This document shows, in pieces, positions 59,723 to 64,000 of a stretch of 64,000 nucleotides of DNA. The notes beneath the pieces were generated by a model. That model was not told where the DNA came from, searched no databases, and saw only the letters and a list, made by a program, of their open reading frames with translations. The DNA is from Nonomuraea pusilla (GTDB lineage: Bacteria; Actinomycetota; Actinomycetes; Streptosporangiales; Streptosporangiaceae): contig NZ_FOBF01000013.1 of the NCBI RefSeq assembly GCF_900109355.1, positions 1 to 64,000 on the forward strand, in the 5' to 3' direction. The position numbers were made by a program, and so were the translations under genes. Within the stretch, counting starts at the first letter, position 1, and each line of letters opens with the position of its first letter.

Positions 59723-61130
59723 TCGCTTCGACATCCTCATCCGCGGCGGCCGGGTCGTCGATCCCGCCAACCGCGTCGACCAGGTCACCGACGTCGGGGT
59801 GGCCGACGGCCGGATCGTGGCCGTCGGCGACGACCTGCGGGGCCGCGCAGAGCGGACCCTTCAGGCCGCGGGGCACTACGTGCTGCCCGGCCTCGTCGAC
59901 CTGCACGTCCACATCGCCCTTCCCAGCGCGCCCGGAGCGGGCCACGCCATGCTCGCCAGGGCCGGGGTGACCACCGCGCTGGACCTCAGCGGGCCGGCCG
60001 CCGGCGTCCTCGCCGGAGCCGCCGAGGGCGGCGGCGCCGGCCTGTCCATCGCCACCCTCGAACTGGTCAAGCCCGGCGTGCAGCTGCCACCCCACCCGTC
60101 GCGTGCGGAGATCCGGCGCGCTCTCGACCGGATCCTGGCCGCGGGCGGGCTGGGCGTGAAGCTGCACGTGGACGCGGGCTGGGACGCCGAGGCCACCGGG
60201 ACGATCATCGACGAGGCGAACCGGGCGGGCGTGTGGGTGGCCAGCCACTGCGGCACGACCACCGCGGGCAGCGACATCGAGGGCCTGCGCGAGACGCTGG
60301 AGCTGGCCGGGGACAACCGGCTGCAGATCGCGCACGTCAACAGCTACTGCCGGGGCGACGTCGCCGACGTCGCCGAGGAGGCGGCCACCGCGATCGCGCT
60401 GCTGCGCGGCTCGCCGCACGTGTTCGCGGAGTCCTACCTGGCCGAGATCAACGGCACGTCCGGCAGGTGCGTGGACGGCGTGCCGGCGAACAGGCGGGTG
60501 ATCCGCTGGCTGGAGGGCGGCGGCTACCCCGGCACCGAGGAGGGGCTGCGCCGCGCGATCCGCGACGGCTGGGCGAGCGTCCCCCACGTCTGCGGCGACG
60601 ACGTCGTCCTGCGCACCGGCGAGGAGGGCGTCGCGGCGTGGGAGGCGGCCGGCACCCCCTCCGGCGTCTGCCTGCCGATCAACCCGGGCGTCTCCCGCCT
60701 GCTGCTCGGCGCGTCACGGAACGCCGCGGGCGGCTTCGACGTGCACGCCTTCGCCACGGACGGCGGTTGCATCCCGCGCAACGTCACGCTGTCCATGGGG
60801 CTGTCCATGGTCGAGTGGGGGTTGCTCCGGGTGGACGACCTGGTGCGCAAGGCCTGCTGGACACCCGCGCGCGTGCTCGGACTGGCGGCCAAGGGGCACC
60901 TCGGCGTGGGCGCCGACGCCGACCTGGTCGTCGCGGACCCGGTGGCCCGCCGCCCGCGCACCGTGATCGCGGCCGGCGCCGTGGTGGCACACGAGGGGCT
61001 CGTGCTCGGCCGGGGCACCCGGTTCATCAGCACCGCGCGGGGCGAGGAGGCCGTCGAGGCGGCCACCGGCCCCGGCACGGTGATCGACGTCCGCGCCGGC
61101 GGCCTGTACACGGGAGACGGCCTTGCCTGA
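59715..61130 (+). CDS. Dihydroorotase/D-aminoacylase-like amidohydrolase
   Basis: A 471-residue amidohydrolase. Metal ligands: DLHVHIALPS, a possible carboxylated Lys in GVKLHVDAG, ASHCGTTT and IAHVNSY. It ends with the usual LGVGADADLVVADP composite-domain segment. Its operon partner is a D-threonine-aldolase-like enzyme, which suggests release of a D-amino acid from an N-acyl or cyclic amide. ATG 59715 overlaps the broken binding-protein gene by 8 bp. Confidence 0.83.
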   Translation: MTDRFDILIRGGRVVDPANRVDQVTDVGVADGRIVAVGDDLRGRAERTLQAAGHYVLPGLVDLHVHIALPSAPGAGHAMLARAGVTTALDLSGPAAGVLAGAAEGGGAGLSIATLELVKPGVQLPPHPSRAEIRRALDRILAAGGLGVKLHVDAGWDAEATGTIIDEANRAGVWVASHCGTTTAGSDIEGLRETLELAGDNRLQIAHVNSYCRGDVADVAEEAATAIALLRGSPHVFAESYLAEINGTSGRCVDGVPANRRVIRWLEGGGYPGTEEGLRRAIRDGWASVPHVCGDDVVLRTGEEGVAAWEAAGTPSGVCLPINPGVSRLLLGASRNAAGGFDVHAFATDGGCIPRNVTLSMGLSMVEWGLLRVDDLVRKACWTPARVLGLAAKGHLGVGADADLVVADPVARRPRTVIAAGAVVAHEGLVLGRGTRFISTARGEEAVEAATGPGTVIDVRAGGLYTGDGLA

Positions 61131-62259
61131 GCGGTTCGACGACCTGGCGGGTCTGCTCCCGCGCCTGGCCGGCCTGCCCACGCCCGCCCTGGTCCTGGAC
61201 GAGGCTGCGGTCGAGGCCAACATCGCGCACACGCTCGCTCTGGTGGGCACGCCACGGCGCTGGCGGGCCCACGTCAAGACGGCCCGGATCGGCTGGACGG
61301 TCGACCGGCTGCTCGCCGCCGGCGTGACCAGGTTCAAGGCGGCCACCGTCGGCGAGCTCGCCATGCTGCTCGATCGCGGCGCGCTGGACGTGCTCCTCGC
61401 CTACCCGGCGGTCGGGCCGGCCCGCGCCGCCGCGTCCGCGCTGGCGGACCGGCACCCGCGGGCGCGGGTGTCGATCCTCGTCGACACGCCCGAGACGGCG
61501 GGGCGTCCAGGACGGCTGGCCGCCTTCCTGGACGTGGACACGGGCCTGCACCGCACCGGCGTCGACGCCGGCGACGCCGCGGCGGCGCTCGCCGTGCTGT
61601 CGGCCTACCGGGAGGCCGGGTGGGCGTTCGCCGGGGTGCACGCCTACGGCGGCCACCTCGCCGACCTCCCCGGCCCCGACCGCGCCGCCGCCGTGCGTGA
61701 CGAGGTGCGGCGGCTGACCGCGCTGGTCCGGGCGGTCGAGGCCGGCGGGCACGCGGTGCCTGAGCTGTGCACGGGCACCAGCCACACCTTCCACGAGAGC
61801 GTCCAGGCCGCGCCGGGCGGCACGGTGGGCGGCGGGGCCGCCGTCACGGTCGGCGCGGGCACCGTCGTCTACAACGACGCGCGGAGCCTGGCCCGCTTCG
61901 CCGGGCAGCCCGCCTTCGCCGGCTTCCGGGCCGCGGCGGGGGTGCTGACCCGGGTCGTCAGCCGGCGCGCCGGGCAGGTGACGGTCGACGCCGGGCTCAC
62001 GGCGATCCAGGTCGACGCGGGCCGGCCGCACGCGGTGGTGGCGGGCCACCCGGGGGTGGTCGTGGGCGCGCCCTCGCAGGAGCACCTGGTGCTCACCGGC
62101 GCCGTCGAAGGCTTCGGGGTGGGCGAGTCGCTCATGCTGCTCCCCCGCCACGTCGACACGGCGCTCGCCCAGTTCGGCGTCGTGCACCGGGTCGGCGGCG
62201 AAGGAACGGTGCGTCCGGAGGAGGTCTCCGGTCGGCATCAGCCTTCGTCGCCGGCTTGA
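61123..62259 (+). CDS. D-threonine aldolase/D-serine dehydratase-like PLP enzyme
   Basis: A 378-residue fold-III PLP enzyme. PLP lysine K52 lies in RAHVKT; near the end the metal site reads H343-V-D345. D-serine dehydratases of this family bind zinc with His-x-Cys, while D-threonine aldolases use His-x-Asp, so aldolase chemistry is favoured. TTG at 61123 follows GGGAG and overlaps the amidohydrolase end by 8 bp. It converges with the DauR-like gene, overlapping it by 22 bp. Confidence 0.83.
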   Translation: MPERFDDLAGLLPRLAGLPTPALVLDEAAVEANIAHTLALVGTPRRWRAHVKTARIGWTVDRLLAAGVTRFKAATVGELAMLLDRGALDVLLAYPAVGPARAAASALADRHPRARVSILVDTPETAGRPGRLAAFLDVDTGLHRTGVDAGDAAAALAVLSAYREAGWAFAGVHAYGGHLADLPGPDRAAAVRDEVRRLTALVRAVEAGGHAVPELCTGTSHTFHESVQAAPGGTVGGGAAVTVGAGTVVYNDARSLARFAGQPAFAGFRAAAGVLTRVVSRRAGQVTVDAGLTAIQVDAGRPHAVVAGHPGVVVGAPSQEHLVLTGAVEGFGVGESLMLLPRHVDTALAQFGVVHRVGGEGTVRPEEVSGRHQPSSPA

Positions 62260-62936
62260 TCGCTCTCACGCAGGCGGGCGATGTGATTGTAGATCGACGC
62301 CCTCGACAGCCCGAGCCGTTTGGCCACGAGGGGCACCGCCCGGCGGATCTGGAACAGTCCCCGCTGTTCCAGCATGCGGACCACCTCGGTCCGCTGCGCG
62401 ACCGTGATCCGGGCGAGGCTGTGCCCCAGCTCGTTCTCCACCTCGGTCAGCACCGAGTCGATCACGGCGTCGATGTCGTTGCTGAACGTGGTGGTCGCCG
62501 CCTCGCTCGGATCGGTCTCACCGGCCAGCTCGGCGACCAGCCGGCTGAGCGTGCGCAGCTCGGTCACGTCGAAGTTGATGCACAACGCCCCGAACACGTG
62601 TCCGTCGGGGTCTCGCAGGAGCATCGTGGAGGACTTGACGGACCGCCCGTCCGACAGGCGCGTCACGTAGTTCAGCTCGTCGGTGGCGGCGTCGCCCTGT
62701 TGCAGCATCTTCAGGCCGATCTCGCTCATGGCCGAGCCGACCTGGCGGCCCGTGACGTCACCCGCGACATCGATCACCGAGTGTTCGCGGCGGCGGTAGT
62801 CGTGCAGGACGACCTCGCAGCGACGGCCGAACGTCTCCTGGATGCCGGCCACGATCGGTCGCAAGGCGGCGAACACGGCCTCGGCTGCGGAGTCGGAGGC
62901 GGCGGCGGCGTCGCGGGAGCGCGTGGTAGGGGTCAC
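62238..62936 (-). CDS. DauR/YheO-like regulator (PAS-like plus HTH)
   Basis: A 232-residue protein with the N-terminal YheO-type PAS-like domain (RCEVVLHDYRRREHSVIDVAGDVTGR; SSTMLLRDPDGHVFGALCINFDVT, in part) and a C-terminal HTH (RAVPLVAKRLGLSRASIYNHIARLRE). The group includes DauR, which represses D-arginine catabolism in Pseudomonas. Matching palindromes at its own promoter and at 59263 tie it to the D-amino-acid operon. Confidence 0.85.
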   Translation of the reverse strand: MTPTTRSRDAAAASDSAAEAVFAALRPIVAGIQETFGRRCEVVLHDYRRREHSVIDVAGDVTGRQVGSAMSEIGLKMLQQGDAATDELNYVTRLSDGRSVKSSTMLLRDPDGHVFGALCINFDVTELRTLSRLVAELAGETDPSEAATTTFSNDIDAVIDSVLTEVENELGHSLARITVAQRTEVVRMLEQRGLFQIRRAVPLVAKRLGLSRASIYNHIARLRESDQAGDEG

Positions 62937-62959
62937 ACGGCCATCGTAGTCGACGCAAC

Positions 62960-62974
62960 GTCAAACGTGTTGAC
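62960..62974. promoter_or_regulatory. DauR-like operator 2 (GTCAA-N5-TTGAC)
   Basis: GTCAA-acgtg-TTGAC lies 23 bp upstream of the regulator start, suiting autoregulation. Confidence 0.7.
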
Positions 62975-62993
62975 TACAAGTCCAGACCGTCGC

Positions 62994-63548
62994 TCAGATC
63001 GCGCCCGGGTCGCCGACCCGCTCGTAGACGTCGGCCTCGAACTGGTCGAGCAGCCGTTCGCACTCCGCGACCTTCTCGCGGGCCAGGTCCCTGCCGGGCG
63101 CGCCCATCCAGTCGCGCTCCTCGACCTTCTGGAGCCAGCGGCGCAGCTTCTCGAGATCCTGCCGGATCTCCTCGGCCTCCTCGAAGGTGTAGTTCTCCCG
63201 GAACCGCTCGAACTCGATCTCCTTGAAGAACTTCGTCTCGCACTCCTCCACGATCTCGGCGTACTCCTTGGCGGAGTTCTCGCGGAAGGACTCGACGAGC
63301 TTGCGGCGCTCGCGCTCCTCGACGTCGGCCAGCACGAAGATCATACTCTCGCCCCCGAGCTCGTCGATGCGCTCGCGGACCTTGTCCAGTCGCTGCCGGA
63401 CGCCCTCACGGCCGGGGAGGACGCACACGGCCTGCTGGATGTAGAGGGCGCCCAGGCGCTTCAGCTCGCGCCACACCGCCACCCGGGCGCGCGACGTCGT
63501 CGAGGGCACGCGGTACGTGAGCAGCAGGAAACGCTCATCGGTCGTCAT
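62994..63548 (-). CDS. ChrB N-terminal-domain protein
   Basis: A 184-residue protein matching the N-terminal domain of ChrB, the chromate-resistance regulator (FLLLTYRVPSTTSRARVAVWRELKRLGALYIQQAVCVLP, in part). The C-terminal ChrB domain is absent. The second half is highly charged and helical, probably coiled coil. ATG at 63548 is chosen by homology. It diverges from a membrane-protein gene, with a palindrome between. Confidence 0.8.
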   Translation of the reverse strand: MTTDERFLLLTYRVPSTTSRARVAVWRELKRLGALYIQQAVCVLPGREGVRQRLDKVRERIDELGGESMIFVLADVEERERRKLVESFRENSAKEYAEIVEECETKFFKEIEFERFRENYTFEEAEEIRQDLEKLRRWLQKVEERDWMGAPGRDLAREKVAECERLLDQFEADVYERVGDPGAI

Positions 63549-63605
63549 GGCACCCAAGGCTAGCCAGTTGACATACCGTCTCCGTTTAATGAAGCATGAG
63601 TTCCA

Positions 63606-63623
63606 TTGAAACACTTGTTACAA
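63606..63623. promoter_or_regulatory. Imperfect palindrome before the membrane-protein gene
   Basis: TTGAAACACTTGTTACAA has 9-base halves matching at 7 positions. It lies 13 bp upstream of the GTG start at 63637 and 57 bp from the ChrB-like start. Confidence 0.4.
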
Positions 63624-63636
63624 AGAAGGAGTCGCC

Positions 63637-64000
63637 GTGACAGGCGCAACCTGGGGCCTGGTGGCCTCGACCTTCGCCGCCTCGTTCGTCGAGTTCGTCG
63701 AGGCGTTGACCATCGTTCTCGCCATGGGCGTGACGCGCGGCTGGCGCTCGGCCCTCACCGGCACCGTGGCGGCGCTGGTGGCGCTGACCGCGTTCACCGC
63801 CGCCGCCGGGTACGCCCTCAGCAGCTGGCTCCCCGAATCGCTCCTCCAGCTGGTCGTCGGCACGCTCCTGCTGATCTTCGGCCTCCAGTGGCTGCGCAAG
63901 GCGGTCCTGCGGTCCTCAGGTCTGAAGGCGATGCACGACGAGGAGGAGGAGTTCGCGAGCCAGACGGCGGCCGCGCGCCAGGCCGCGCGCCGGAGCCGTT
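63637..64000 (+). CDS. Multi-pass membrane protein, COG4280-like (partial)
   Basis: The first 121 codons run to the window end. Three hydrophobic segments are visible, the first with FAASFVEFVEALTIVLAMG, the third ending LQWLRKAVLRSSG before an acidic stretch (HDEEEEF). It resembles the COG4280 group of predicted membrane proteins of unknown function, often found beside ChrB-like proteins; transport of a metal or oxyanion is only a guess. GTG 63637 follows AAGGAG. Confidence 0.7.
   Translation, partial: MTGATWGLVASTFAASFVEFVEALTIVLAMGVTRGWRSALTGTVAALVALTAFTAAAGYALSSWLPESLLQLVVGTLLLIFGLQWLRKAVLRSSGLKAMHDEEEEFASQTAAARQAARRSR

Noticed and set aside
16277..62259. A secondary-metabolite biosynthetic cluster
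   Set aside because: Several tailoring-type enzymes are present, but there is no PKS, NRPS, terpene synthase or RiPP core; each monooxygenase has its own local regulator.
1..64000. CRISPR array or phage-defence island
   Set aside because: No regularly spaced repeats or cas-like genes are visible. The one protein with a defence label (35315-36346) sits in a metabolic context.

Overview
The window is very GC-rich, with strong G/C bias at third codon positions and frequent GTG and TTG starts. It carries many TetR, MarR, PucR and ROK regulators and several flavin monooxygenases. This fits accessory chromosome of a filamentous actinomycete, perhaps a Streptosporangiales relative such as Nonomuraea; the genus is inferred, not shown. 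There are no rRNA, tRNA or CRISPR loci and no PKS or NRPS cluster.

Layout. 1-1792: a nearly complete IS4-type insertion sequence with 22-bp inverted ends. 1793-5520: a gene-poor stretch, then oleate hydratase, a decayed 3-hydroxyacyl-CoA dehydrogenase and a TetR regulator. 5.5-16 kb: a GNAT acetyltransferase, an SDR, a membrane protein fused to a GH5 hydrolase, a TrmB/LuxR-type regulator convergent with a large subtilisin, and an MBL hydrolase. 16.2-21.6 kb: a resistance block with a rifampicin-monooxygenase homologue preceded by a leader peptide and inverted repeat, then VanJ-like, VanY-like and VanR/VanS-like genes. 21.6-26 kb: a TetR regulon (monooxygenase, methyltransferase, DoxX) with three matching operators. 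26.2-30 kb: a ROK/YhfX/permease operon. 30.3-37 kb: NUDIX, CAP protein, MarR plus exporter, and a TetR-controlled monooxygenase with a glycosidase-like protein.

37-51.5 kb looks like one catabolic system: an amidohydrolase, a PucR regulator, a complete oligopeptide-type ABC transporter, a DAO-family flavoenzyme, a dedicated EtfB/EtfA pair, and S9 and S41 peptidases. Three intergenic regions of this block carry pairs of a 14-bp palindrome, each pair exactly 32 bp apart. That predicts a single regulon for uptake and oxidation of peptides or modified amino acids.

51.4-59.7 kb is heavily eroded. It holds remnants of a GntR regulator, an ECF sigma factor, a TetR regulator, a dipeptide ABC transporter and a substrate-binding protein, interspersed with intact genes (monooxygenase with a three-copy operator array, amidohydrolase, RidA, PaiB-like protein, serine hydrolase). 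59.7-63 kb: an amidohydrolase, a D-threonine-aldolase-like enzyme and a DauR-like regulator share an operator and look like a D-amino-acid system. The window ends in a ChrB-N-domain protein and a truncated membrane-protein gene.
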